64,000 bases of DNA, from NCBI GenBank assembly GCA_963971535.1, contig OZ020598.1, positions 84,582,314-84,646,313 of the forward strand. The letters run 5' to 3'. Every line of letters starts with the position of its first letter. Position 1 is the first letter of the stretch. Under the pieces are notes generated by a model. The model did no database searches. It saw nothing but the letters and a program-made list of their open reading frames with translations, and was not told the DNA's origin. The translations under genes and the position numbers were made by a program. This DNA comes from Notolepis coatsorum. Taxonomy: Eukaryota; Chordata; Actinopteri; Aulopiformes; Paralepididae. Of this stretch, positions 45,458-54,744 are shown piece by piece.

Positions 45458-47185
45458 TGTCGTATATTTCTAAATGAAAACATGAATAAATGCAAGTGAA
45501 ATGTACAAGGAAAAAGATTAGAAAGACAAAAATGCTGATTGAGAGTACACCATGTGAAGTTATTTCTGAGACCCTAGGCTACAGAGGGTAAGAGGCAGGT
45601 TGACTCCCCAGAAAACAGATGGCTGACCTTAAGACAATAAAACTGACCCCTCAGGACTATAGTAAGACGGGCCGAAAGGAGAACTATCGTTGAGAACTAA
45701 AACAAACTGAGAATAACCGTTGAGATCATAAAGGTCATATTTACCCTACGGAAGGAAACTTCAGGTTACAACACGGCAGCTGCTGACTAACCCAGAGGTC
45801 AGAAAGGTGACACAGGCTATTTGGAAATTTCCCATTACACAGAGAACTGCCACTAGTTGAAAGAACAATGCAAAGCAATGATATACTAAAAGATTTAGCA
45901 ATTTCATAAGTTACATGTAGGCATAACTCTTAGAACAATTAGAATAACTTAGTCACAATAAAGAATAGAAACTCTTAAATATTAGAAGGTAAAACTATAC
46001 AAATATTGGTCACATTATTTAATCAGTAAATAAGGTGTTCTATTAAAGGACGGATATATAGGGTTTGTTGTCAGGACACAAAGTAGTCTGTTTCTTATCT
46101 ACACTAGGTAAACATTTTGTCACAAGAAGCATGAAGAGATGGCACGCATTAAACTAATCAATGATTAAACAGGCCGGCAAGGTTCTATGGTAAAAACGGT
46201 TGTGTCAGCAGAAGAAATTGTGTAACATGTTGTAACCAGACCAGCAGACAAGCTTCTGCTGGAATGTGAAACGTGAATAGGCAGGCAGGGCTCCCTCTCT
46301 CTCCCCCTCTCTCTCTCTCTCTCTCTCCCCCTCTCTCTCCCCCTCTCTCTCTCTCTCCCTCCCCCTCTCTCTCTCTCTCTCTCTTGCTCTGATAAAAAGG
46401 GCTGATGGCGACACACTAGAGACACGACTCACACCCAGAAGGGACCTGGGGAAGCGCAGACACACACCCGGTGACGGGAGGAGGAGACCAGAAGGAAACC
46501 TGGAAACCTGGAGACTGGAGAGACACACAGAACTCGAGAGCCGAGCAAGACACTCAGAGGAGATGGAGAAGGATCCTGAGAGCCAAGCCGTGACACAGAG
46601 GGACTGAGACCCAATGACAGACGAAATCACTTCGCATCAGGGGAAGCGCTGACACACCAGAAAGGACCTGAAGACACAGAGCCATGGGGACAAACGATGA
46701 CAGAGATCGCATCGCAGCTGGAGTGCTGAAAACCTCCACCGACAGAGGGAGACTCGCCACTCAGGCTACTGAAGAGCCGATGAGACAGAGAGCCAATTGA
46801 GACCAGATGACCGAGCCGAGGTTCAAAGCAGACTCCGCCGATACGAAATCAAGCACTCCCTGCCTGATCGGCGAGGAGACCAGGTTGTCTTGACAACCAG
46901 ACCAGCGAACCACTAAGAGAGGACTCGTTGTTGCCATGGACAACCTGAGACGACAACAGCCACATGAAAGAGACAATTAGATTGAATGATGTACTGGTTG
47001 ATTCCTAAGCTGTTTTATTAATAAACACCGCCGCCCGTTGATTTTGACCATATCGTCAGTCTCCTCTTACTTGAACCGAACATCTGAGAAAATACCTAAA
47101 CCAATGCAGAGGAAAGGGTGATATAGAAGACTATACGATCAATGAACTTAGATAGAGATAAATGAAGCTAAATAAAGACACTTCA
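45458..47185 (+). repeat. element B 3' LTR
   Basis: 1728 bp. Differs from the 5' LTR by G/A in GACCCRATGAC, C/T in GGAGYGCTG, and two fewer bases in the CT tract, as compared by eye. Confidence 0.93.
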
Positions 47186-47213
47186 CGTACCCATGAGCCA
47201 GGGTCGTAACAGT

Positions 47214-47231
47214 TGGGCGCTCGTCCGGGAT
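47214..47231 (+). promoter_or_regulatory. element A primer-binding site, tRNA-Pro-like
   Basis: TGGGCGCTCGTCCGGGAT begins two bases after the 5' LTR end. It differs at one position from the tRNA-Pro primer site known from murine leukaemia virus. Confidence 0.8.
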
Positions 47232-48101
47232 CTTTTACCCCTAGAACTTTGTTTGGTGTTTTTTTTTTGTGTTGCACGGGGTGTCATCGTATTATGGTTT
47301 GGGTGGTGTTCGTTACATATGGTGTAACGTGGGGGCTGAGCCATTTCATCAAACAGGTGAGTATGCCGTATTTGTTTGTAATTTGATGTGACTACTTATG
47401 CTGTTAAAATATATAGTTTAGTGGGCACCACATGTAGATAGGGACATTATTTTCTGGTTGTTGGTTAGCGTCCTGTGCACCACATACTCCTGGGGCGGTC
47501 AATGAAATGATTGGTATATGATCTTTGACTGGTAGCAGGTGTGGTTGAAGAAAGTTAGGTCTACAGGGCATTAGTTTAAGGGTAGGTAGATTAGGGCGGC
47601 CAGAAAACACAGGTAGTGTGGTAGGGCTTGATTTAGTGTTTCTTAGGGTAGACATGTGGTGGGCCGGGTTTTTCTGCAGTTTAGACGTAGAAGCATATGT
47701 AGTCATATCAGGTTAGAAGGCGCACCTGTTTGGAATTGTTTGTTGGATTTATTTTGTTTGTTTGAGTGTTTGGTGAGCATACCTGGTAGCACCTAACACC
47801 CTGCGTGTATGACACGTCTATTTGGGGTGGGTATGTTTTATTTTTATGTATTTTTTTTGCGTCCTAGAAATGTGCGGTCCGTAGCACACATTGCCACCGC
47901 GTCCCTTTATGGTTATTATTAGTGGCTTTGGCATTCTTTATGTTTATGGTTCTTCAGTGGTTCGTTGTGGTTCTTTAGTCGTTCTTCAGTGGTTCTTTAG
48001 TGTTTCTTTAGTGGCTCTTTAGGTAGGTTGTGTGTGTGCTAGGGTGCTTTTGGCAGCTTTTGTGACTCTAAAGTGAACGGGTTGTGTCTGGTTCAGTGAC
48101 A

Positions 48102-50894
48102 ATGGCTTCCATCAGGGACTTTGTTGATCGCCCGTCTCATGACTTGTTAGACAAGTTTTCCAAAGAACAACTGCTGGAACTTGCTGTACACTACAGGGTA
48201 GAGCTTTCTGCAGGGGAGAAACGTTTGAAGCCGTCTGCCTTGAGTGCTTTAAGGGTGTTACTCATTAGAGAGGAGGTGCTTGAGGAGAGGGTGGAGGAGC
48301 CTCCTTCGTCTGGCGCGTCTCCGCTATTACCTGGGGTAGAGGGTGAGTGGAGGATTAGGGAGTTGGAGTTTAGGGAAAGGCAGCTAGAGCGTGAGGAGAG
48401 GAGAGAGGAGCGTGAGCTTAAGGAGAGAGAGAGGAAAGAGGAGCGTGTGTTTAAGGAGAAACAAATGTTGCTGGAGCACGAGCGTGCACAGAAGGAGCTT
48501 GAATATAAGCATGCTGCCTTGCAGGCGGGTGCTCTGCATCCAGAGTCACGTTCCGGGTTTGATGTAGGCAGGAATATTAGGATGGTGCCACCATTTTTTG
48601 AGAAAGACGTGGAAAGATATTTTCCCCTTTTTGAACGGGTGACAACCACATTGAAGTGGCCTGATACCGCCTGGACACTGCTGCTGCAATGTGTTTTGGT
48701 TGGTAGGGCACAAGAAGCCTACACTGCTCTGTCCCTTGAACAAAGCGCTGATTATGAGCTGGTTAAAGCTTCCATTTTGAGGGCTTATGAGTTGGTCCCT
48801 GAGGCCTATCGTCAGCGTTTTAGAGGTTATCGTAGGTCGGAGGGGCAGTCTTATGTTGAGTTTGGAAGGGAGAAAGAGAACCTGTTTGACAGGTGGTGCA
48901 CTTCTCAGAAGGCAGAGTCAAGAGAGCAGCTTAGGCAGTTGATTCTCCTAGAGGAATTTAAAAGATGTGTTCCTGATACCGTTTCCACACATCTAAATGA
49001 GCGTGGGGTATCGAAGATAGGCGACGCCGCTGTCTTCGCTGATGAGTTTGTGTTGACACACAAGTCCGTGTTTTTGGAGGACTACCGTGTTGAGTCCGGG
49101 GATAGGCGTCCTGTTCAGGGGGGCCGTTTCCCAAAACCTGTGTCTGCTGGTCAGTTAACTTCACCTCCTAGGCGGGGTGGTTCTGCTGGTGCATTCGCAG
49201 AAGGGATTATCTGTTTCTACTGTAAAGAACCTGGTCATATCGTTGCTGCATGCCCGGTGCTTGAGCAGAAAAATTTCAGAACCGTGGCTCTGGTAGAAAC
49301 CATATGCAGGACGCCTATACCAACGTTAGATGGGGAAAGTATCAAACGTGTGGACAAAGAGCTCGAGGGTTCCTCAAGGTTTATGATGAATGGATTTGTT
49401 TCCCTGACTAATGCACTAGAGTCCAAACAGGCTATAACAATTTGGAGAGATACCGGTGCTTTTCAGTCCCTCATTCTGGAGGGGGTTTTGCCGTTTTCAG
49501 AAAACTCTTCTTTGCATTCCGGTGTCGTTGTTCGGGGCTTTGGGGGTGGATTTGTGGATGCACCTTTGCATGAGGTCACGCTCAATTCTCCCTTAGTATC
49601 AGGCAATGTTGTTGTGGGGGTATGTTCTCACATTCCCATAAAGGGGGTGTCCTTCATTCTAGGGAATGATTTGGCTGGTGACAAAGTGTTGGCTACTCCG
49701 GTTGTAACTCCCATTCCTGTGGTTTCTCAGGTCTCTAATGAGCTGGCACAGAAACACCCAGGAGTGTTTCCTGTGTGTGCTGTGGCACGAGAAATGTCAA
49801 AGGACAAATGTGATGTTGTTGATACTTCGACTTGGGACATTACACTTAGTGACACATTCTTTGTTGAATTAAAATGTGTACCTGTTGAGGATTTTGGAAA
49901 GCACACTGTGGATGTACCTCTGCATAATGATTCTCTTGATTGTGGTTGTGTGTTAGGCCCGGTGGTGAAACCAGAGTTGACATGCGTGCCGGAGAAGCAT
50001 GTGACAGGAGATGATATGGCAGCGCAGTGTCTCAAGGTCTTCCCAGCCTGTACGGTGGCTGAGGCCACAAACGAATTGGAGGATGAGTGTGGGAAGGATG
50101 CTATGAGAGGTGCTGTTGTTTCATGTGACACCGTTCTAGTTGGAGAGGCTACTAAGCTTGACTTAGGCTGCCAGCCTTCCCACAGTAGCTCTATTGTCCC
50201 TAATGTTTCACTTGTGGGCAGGGATGGTCCCAGTATGTCAGTTGATGATTCTGACATTGATCCACATGTCCACACTGATTCTCTGCCATGCACTAGGTGT
50301 GATGGTCAACCTACTTACCTGTGTCCTGTGGAGCAGGAGCCGCCTTCGCGACCTGGTCTGTTGAGTGGCAGCCATTTTGATTTTGATCAGGACAATGTTA
50401 CTTTGGGTGACACCATTTTAGATGGTGTTCCAGACGTTATTGTGACTGTCGTACTGCCATGTTCCCGGTACACTGGGGCTGTACCTGAGGCGGTACAGCC
50501 TACTCTGGATGTTCACGGTGTGCAGTATCCTGAACTGCCAGTGCCAGGTGGGATGGATATGGGTGCGGTGGTGGTATCAGTGATCTACGGTTTTGTTGTG
50601 CTGTGTTCTGTTCTGTTAAGCGCAGTTCTCAGGTTGATTTTGGTTTGCAGTATAATTTTGACAGATCGGTATCGGTGGTCGTGTTCGACAGGGGCCGACC
50701 CGGTTCTTGCCTTGAACCATTTTGATGTTTACGTTGGATCCTCCAGTTTACCCCTTGTTGTGTATACAGACCATAACCCTTTGGTTTTTCTTCGCAGCAT
50801 GGTGAACTCGAACCATCGTTTGATGCGATGGAGTTTGTTCCTCCAGGCGTATAACTTGGATATTCGCCACATCGTGGGAGGGACAACGTGCTAG
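48102..50894 (+). CDS. element A gag-protease polyprotein with RNase H remnant
   Basis: A 930-codon frame from the ATG at 48102 (an upstream GTG at 48084 is not needed). A charged coiled coil covers about residues 85-145. A gypsy capsid follows (about 166-325), whose second half (about 239-325, with RFRGY and LRQLILLEEF) resembles the SCAN domain. A CX2CX4HX4C knuckle lies at 371-384. An aspartic protease has DTGA at 450-453 and a later ILGNDL. A long linker is rich in cysteine and valine. A hydrophobic stretch of about 35 residues lies near 818-853. The C-terminus has TDHNPL near 889-894 from RNase H. Reverse transcriptase is absent, so an internal deletion has joined linker to RNase H in frame. 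The frame ends early at 50894 through a one-base shift, and the family's usual C-terminal residues follow in another frame. Confidence 0.85.
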   Translation: MASIRDFVDRPSHDLLDKFSKEQLLELAVHYRVELSAGEKRLKPSALSALRVLLIREEVLEERVEEPPSSGASPLLPGVEGEWRIRELEFRERQLEREERREERELKERERKEERVFKEKQMLLEHERAQKELEYKHAALQAGALHPESRSGFDVGRNIRMVPPFFEKDVERYFPLFERVTTTLKWPDTAWTLLLQCVLVGRAQEAYTALSLEQSADYELVKASILRAYELVPEAYRQRFRGYRRSEGQSYVEFGREKENLFDRWCTSQKAESREQLRQLILLEEFKRCVPDTVSTHLNERGVSKIGDAAVFADEFVLTHKSVFLEDYRVESGDRRPVQGGRFPKPVSAGQLTSPPRRGGSAGAFAEGIICFYCKEPGHIVAACPVLEQKNFRTVALVETICRTPIPTLDGESIKRVDKELEGSSRFMMNGFVSLTNALESKQAITIWRDTGAFQSLILEGVLPFSENSSLHSGVVVRGFGGGFVDAPLHEVTLNSPLVSGNVVVGVCSHIPIKGVSFILGNDLAGDKVLATPVVTPIPVVSQVSNELAQKHPGVFPVCAVAREMSKDKCDVVDTSTWDITLSDTFFVELKCVPVEDFGKHTVDVPLHNDSLDCGCVLGPVVKPELTCVPEKHVTGDDMAAQCLKVFPACTVAEATNELEDECGKDAMRGAVVSCDTVLVGEATKLDLGCQPSHSSSIVPNVSLVGRDGPSMSVDDSDIDPHVHTDSLPCTRCDGQPTYLCPVEQEPPSRPGLLSGSHFDFDQDNVTLGDTILDGVPDVIVTVVLPCSRYTGAVPEAVQPTLDVHGVQYPELPVPGGMDMGAVVVSVIYGFVVLCSVLLSAVLRLILVCSIILTDRYRWSCSTGADPVLALNHFDVYVGSSSLPLVVYTDHNPLVFLRSMVNSNHRLMRWSLFLQAYNLDIRHIVGGTTC

Positions 50895-51051
50895 CAGACG
50901 CCCTCTCACGATCATAGTACCAGTGTTTGTGGTACCCGTTATCGCTGTTGTGGTAGTGGCCCCTGACGGCCCGGACAACTAAGGGGTCACAGTTGTTTTT
51001 TGTTTTGTTTATGGGTTGTTGTGTAGTGGTTGCCTCTTGGGCAACCAGTTT

Positions 51052-51062
51052 GGTGGGGGAGG
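51052..51062 (+). promoter_or_regulatory. element A polypurine tract
   Basis: TGGTGGGGGAGG-type purine run directly before the 3' LTR, the expected plus-strand primer. Confidence 0.75.
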
Positions 51063-51372
51063 TGTTATGTACTAGAGGCCTGATCACTCCTGTGTCACCG
51101 GGCATGCACGTGAGGCCTGCCAATTAGCCAATTAGTGCTGATTGGTTACCTGCTGGGGAGCTTTTAAAGGCAGTCCTAGTAACAAACATGCAGAGTCTGT
51201 GCTTAGAGAAAGGTCTGTCAGGTTCTTCCAGTCCATGTCCGTTGGTTTACCTTAGTACTTTAGTTTACATTTACATTAATAGTTCCTTGGTTTAGTAGCA
51301 TTTTGAGTTAGAGCACAGGGTTTTGGTGTTGGTTACACATAGGTTGCGTACCCATGAGCCAGGGTCGTAACA
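51063..51372 (+). repeat. element A 3' LTR
   Basis: A complete 310-bp LTR. It differs from the 5' copy at GCACGTG versus GCAGGTG and AACAAAC versus AACACAC. Confidence 0.93.
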
Positions 51373-51948
51373 TGTACCACAGCCCCATCTCAGTCATGTA
51401 CCAGCCCCCCCTCTCAGTCCTGTATACCAGCCCCCTCTCAGTCCTGTATACCAGCCCCCTCTCAGTCATGTACCAGCCCCCCCTCTCAGTCCTGTATACC
51501 AGCCCCCTCTCAGTCATGTACCAGCCCCATCTCAGTCATGTACCACAGCCCCCTCTCAGTCATGTACTACAGCCCCATCTCAGTCATGTACCACAGCCCC
51601 ATCTCAGTCATGTACCACAGCCCCATCTCAGTCATGTATACCAGCCCCCTCTCAGTCATGTACCAGCCCCCCCTCTCAGTCCTGTATACCAGCCCCCTCT
51701 CAGTCATGTACCAGCCCCATCTCAGTCATGTACCAGCCCCTTCTCAGTCATGTATACCAGCCCCCTGTCAGTCATGTACCAGCCCCCCCTCTCAGTCCTG
51801 TATACCAGCCCCCTCTCAGTCATGTACCAGCCCCATCTCAGTCATGTACCACAGCCCCCTCTCAGTCATGTACTACAGCCCCATCTCAGTCATGTACCAC
51901 AGCCCCATCTCAGTCATGTACCAGCCCCCCTCTCAGTCATGTACCTGC
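51373..51948. repeat. 22-bp minisatellite, right part
   Basis: Continues the array cut at 35414. It contains internal higher-order duplication: the order of CCCCCCT, CCATCT and ACAGCC variants repeats after about 300 bp. Confidence 0.9.
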
Positions 51949-52053
51949 ACGACTGGTGGGGGGGTGCTTAGTAAGAGATGTGATTGGGCCAGCCCAGTGT
52001 CAGTCAGTACCAATGGGCCGCTTTTTTATATGCAATTATTTTTTTTATAGTTA

Positions 52054-52344
52054 TGATAGATTTGTTCATTGATTCCTGGTAATATTTGAAGTCTGTGCCA
52101 CACTGCTCTCTGTGTCTCTCTCCCCCGTCCACACACAGGGCCGGCTCCCTCCTCACACACATGCAAAATCATGTAGCAGAACATGCAAACTCATGTCTCT
52201 CACTTTAGCACACACACACACCGACACACACACACTCACACACACACACACCAACACACATGCACACACACAAATTATATGCCGTCATCTGATAAGGAGA
52301 GCGGAGGAATACAGCCCCTCCTTTTCCCCATCTAAGCAAACACC

Positions 52345-52421
<77 letters not shown>

Positions 52422-52650
52422 CTCCCCTTTTCTCAAGAGTGTATAAAGTGACATGTAATATGGACATTCTGTTCTCTTTTGGCTCCTGCTCTCTCTGTTG
52501 TCTACTGGTGATGTGCCCGTGCGGGGTGACTGACTGTCTTCTGAATAAAAGCTCCGTTTGAGAAATACTCTGTCTTCCGCTTCGTCTTTCGGCCGACTGG
52601 CCCACTGGCAAATCAATTAAGAATTCACGAGGGATAGGAAATCCCTAACA
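52054..52650 (+). repeat. element C 5' LTR
   Basis: Carries a (CA)n tract at about 52344-52420, GTATAAAG at 52441 as TATA-like box, and GAATAAAAGC at about 52544 as poly-A signal. The two LTRs differ mostly in CA-repeat length. Confidence 0.9.
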
Positions 52651-52652
52651 AA

Positions 52653-52670
52653 TGGAGGTTCCAGTGAGAA
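52653..52670 (+). promoter_or_regulatory. element C primer-binding site, tRNA-Gln-like
   Basis: TGGAGGTTCCAGTGAGAA starts two bases after the LTR. About 14 of 18 positions agree with the recalled tRNA-Gln-type primer site. Confidence 0.5.
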
Positions 52671-53480
52671 TTGATGTGGGTCAGCCGCAACCAAGGACGG
52701 AGGAGGAGATGGAGGAGACGGTGCAGAGGATCCAGCAGTCACTACCAGCTGTCTGCAGCGCATCTGAACCAGGGGTGAGATACCAGCAGCCCCTCAGACG
52801 TCCGTGACCAGACCACCAGACGACCGGATGACAGGCAGGAGGAGACGAAGGACAGACGGGCCAGGATGAGAGGCGACCGGAGGAGATGGCAGCTGTGCGA
52901 GAGGCCGGAGATGACCACCGCAGCACCGGAGAGGAACACCGCAGCCAGGCACCGCTGGCACCGCAGATCAATCACCGCTGATCGTCGTCTACGACACGCA
53001 GTTCATCCACGACTAGAACGGGGGAAGCGGCCGCAGGAGAGACGCTGAGCTGAGTTGGAGTGACGGTGGGGCCGGCCGGCGAGAGGTGGAGAGGACAGTC
53101 TGAGACACTGGGAAGGCAGCGGACCGGAGGAGGCACGTTTGCCTAGGGGACCGCACCCTGGAACGGGAACCAGCTCAGGAGGAGACCCACGCCCTAGAAG
53201 ACGGGACCAGGGGTGCACTGTAATAGAGGGGGGGTTCCTCTGGGTTAGGTGATGAGTAAGGGGGGTCCGGTGGGGTTACGTGCTATCTTCTGTTAAGTTG
53301 CCAGAATTGTGTTTCTCTCTTTCTTCTCTCTCTCTCTCCCGCTTTCTCCCCTCCCTCTATCTCTCTCTCTGCTCTCCTGATGTTGATTATCCCGTCTGGT
53401 ATTGGATGTGATGCATGTAATGAGGTGACAATCGACGGATACAGATCAATGAACTGTGTGTTGACGTTTTATTTAACGTC

Positions 53481-53492
53481 AAAAGGGGGAAT
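53481..53492 (+). promoter_or_regulatory. element C polypurine tract
   Basis: AAAAGGGGGAAT lies directly before the 3' LTR. Confidence 0.8.
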
Positions 53493-53773
53493 TGATAGAT
53501 TTGTTCATTGATTCCTGGTAATATTTGATGTCTGTGCCACACTGCTCTCTGTGTCTCTCTCCCCCGTCCACACACAGGGCCGGCTCCCTCCTCACACACA
53601 TGCAAAATCATGTAGCAGAACATGCAAACTCATGTCTCTCACTTTAGCACACACACACACCGACACACACACACTCACACACACACACATGCACACACAC
53701 AAATTATATGCCGTCATCTGATAAGGAGAGCGGAGGAATACAGCCCCTCCTTTTCCCCATCTAAGCAAACACC

Positions 53774-53845
<72 letters not shown>

Positions 53846-54072
53846 CCCCTTTTCTCAAGAGTGTATAAAGTGACATGTAATATGGACATTCTGTTCTCTT
53901 TTGGCTCCTGCTCTCTCTGTTGTCTACTGGTGATGTGCCCGTGCGGGGTGACTGACTGTCTTCTGAATAAAAGCTCCGTTTGAGAAATACTCTGTCTTCC
54001 GCTTCGTCTTTCGGCCGACTGGCCCACTGGCAAATCAATTAAGAATTCACGAGGGATAGGAAATCCCTAACA
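53493..54072 (+). repeat. element C 3' LTR
   Basis: 580 bp, the same ends and order as the 5' LTR. Confidence 0.92.
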
Positions 54073-54130
54073 GTTACAAATAGTTACCGAGGTCCAGACC
54101 TCGGTGACCTCATAGCTGGCTACGGCCATG

Positions 54131-54590
54131 GTCTAGTGTATTTTACCATGCCGGTGAGTTGCATTTGTTATATGCTGTGTTAGATCAAAGCTATCCAGTA
54201 GATTTGTAAGCTCTATAGTTTTGGAGTCTGCTATTTTATTAAAATGAATATTCAGGTCTCCGTTTAGGATGAGATCAGTTCAGAGAACTCCTGTATAAGT
54301 ATTGGTGAGTGTTTAGGCGGTCGATATATTGTTTGTGACTATTATGGTTGATTTGGTTTTGAGTTCAATGGCAAGATATTCCATCGACATGAACTCACCT
54401 AGTTATGTGGTTCTAAACAAAAGTTTTGAGGAGAGAATGGCGGCAACCCCTCCTCTTCGTTTTTTTCTGGGCAGTTGATGAAAGATATAGTCTGGTGGAC
54501 AGGTCTCTATCAGATCTATGCAGAACATCCTGTCTCTGTTGTGATTTCTAATATTCTACATACAGCTCTCTTTGTTTCAGAGTATAGTAT
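54131..54590 (-). mobile_element. L2-type LINE, endonuclease part (continuation)
   Basis: The minus strand encodes apurinic-endonuclease-type sequence (CPPDYIFHQLPRKKRRGG, VAAILSSKL) with stops. It ends at the insertion point whose other side is 34336. Removing 34337-54130 rejoins the two halves of the same domain. Confidence 0.75.
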
Positions 54591-54717
54591 TGACCATATT
54601 TACACAGTTTGCTCTTTTGTCATACTCAGGTCGGGATTCCCACGGAAAAGGGTGAGGAAAGGTATGCCAACCCGAGTATGACATAAGCGCAAAATGGCCA
54701 CTGTGTGAATATGGTCA
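54591..54717. mobile_element. small foldback MITE, 127 bp
   Basis: TGACCATATTTACACAGT at the left pairs with ACTGTGTGAATATGGTCA at the right, with further pairing of TGTCATACTC and GAGTATGACA inside. Arms of about 45 bp surround a short purine-rich loop. Confidence 0.72.
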
Positions 54718-54744
54718 CCTGGGAGGAAACTCTCCGATACTGAT

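Larger units (their letters stand above)
35708..47185 (+). mobile_element. LTR element B, about 11.5 kb, inserted in the LTR of A
   Basis: LTRs of 1730 and 1728 bp begin TGTCGTATATTTC and end GACACTTCA. A 4-bp duplication CGTA lies at 35704-35707 and 47186-47189. By eye the LTRs differ at two substitutions plus one CT-repeat step, so B is very young and younger than its host A. The interior has a leader of about 4.1 kb, one Gag-like frame, a hAT MITE, and about 2 kb without long frames. No protease, reverse transcriptase, integrase or envelope was recognised, so it is probably non-autonomous. Confidence 0.9.
35420..51372 (+). mobile_element. LTR element A (gypsy/Gmr1-like), about 4.5 kb plus a nested element
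   Basis: The element is bounded by 310-bp LTRs starting TGTTATGTAC and ending GTCGTAACA. A perfect 5-bp duplication TGTAC lies at 35415-35419 and 51373-51377. A tRNA-Pro-like primer site follows the 5' LTR, and a purine tract precedes the 3' LTR. The single long frame encodes gag, protease and an RNase H remnant. The two LTRs differ at 2 of about 310 positions, so insertion was recent. Element B is inserted in the 5' LTR. Most of reverse transcriptase and all integrase are missing. The SCAN-like capsid, and RNase H lying next to the 3' LTR, fit the Gmr1-like branch, where integrase precedes reverse transcriptase. Confidence 0.9.
52054..54072 (+). mobile_element. short LTR element C, 2.0 kb, non-autonomous
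   Basis: LTRs at 52054-52650 (597 bp) and 53493-54072 (580 bp) begin TGATAGATTTG and end ATCCCTAACA, with GTTA duplicated at 52050-52053 and 54073-54076. The 842-bp interior has a primer site, no frame over 100 codons with a domain, and a purine tract. It must depend on another element's enzymes. Confidence 0.88.
34337..54130. mobile_element. DNA transposon that splits the LINE and hosts the LTR stack
   Basis: The left terminus CAGGGCCGTAGCCAG (34337-34351) pairs with CTGGCTACGGCCATG (54116-54130), one mismatch in 15. Its own sequence is only about 1.8 kb (34337-35419, 51373-52053 and 54077-54130). The rest is LTR elements A and C with their nested insertions. It contains a 22-bp minisatellite. 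No 8-bp target duplication could be found and no transposase is visible, so hAT membership is only suggested by the CAGGG terminus. Confidence 0.7.
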
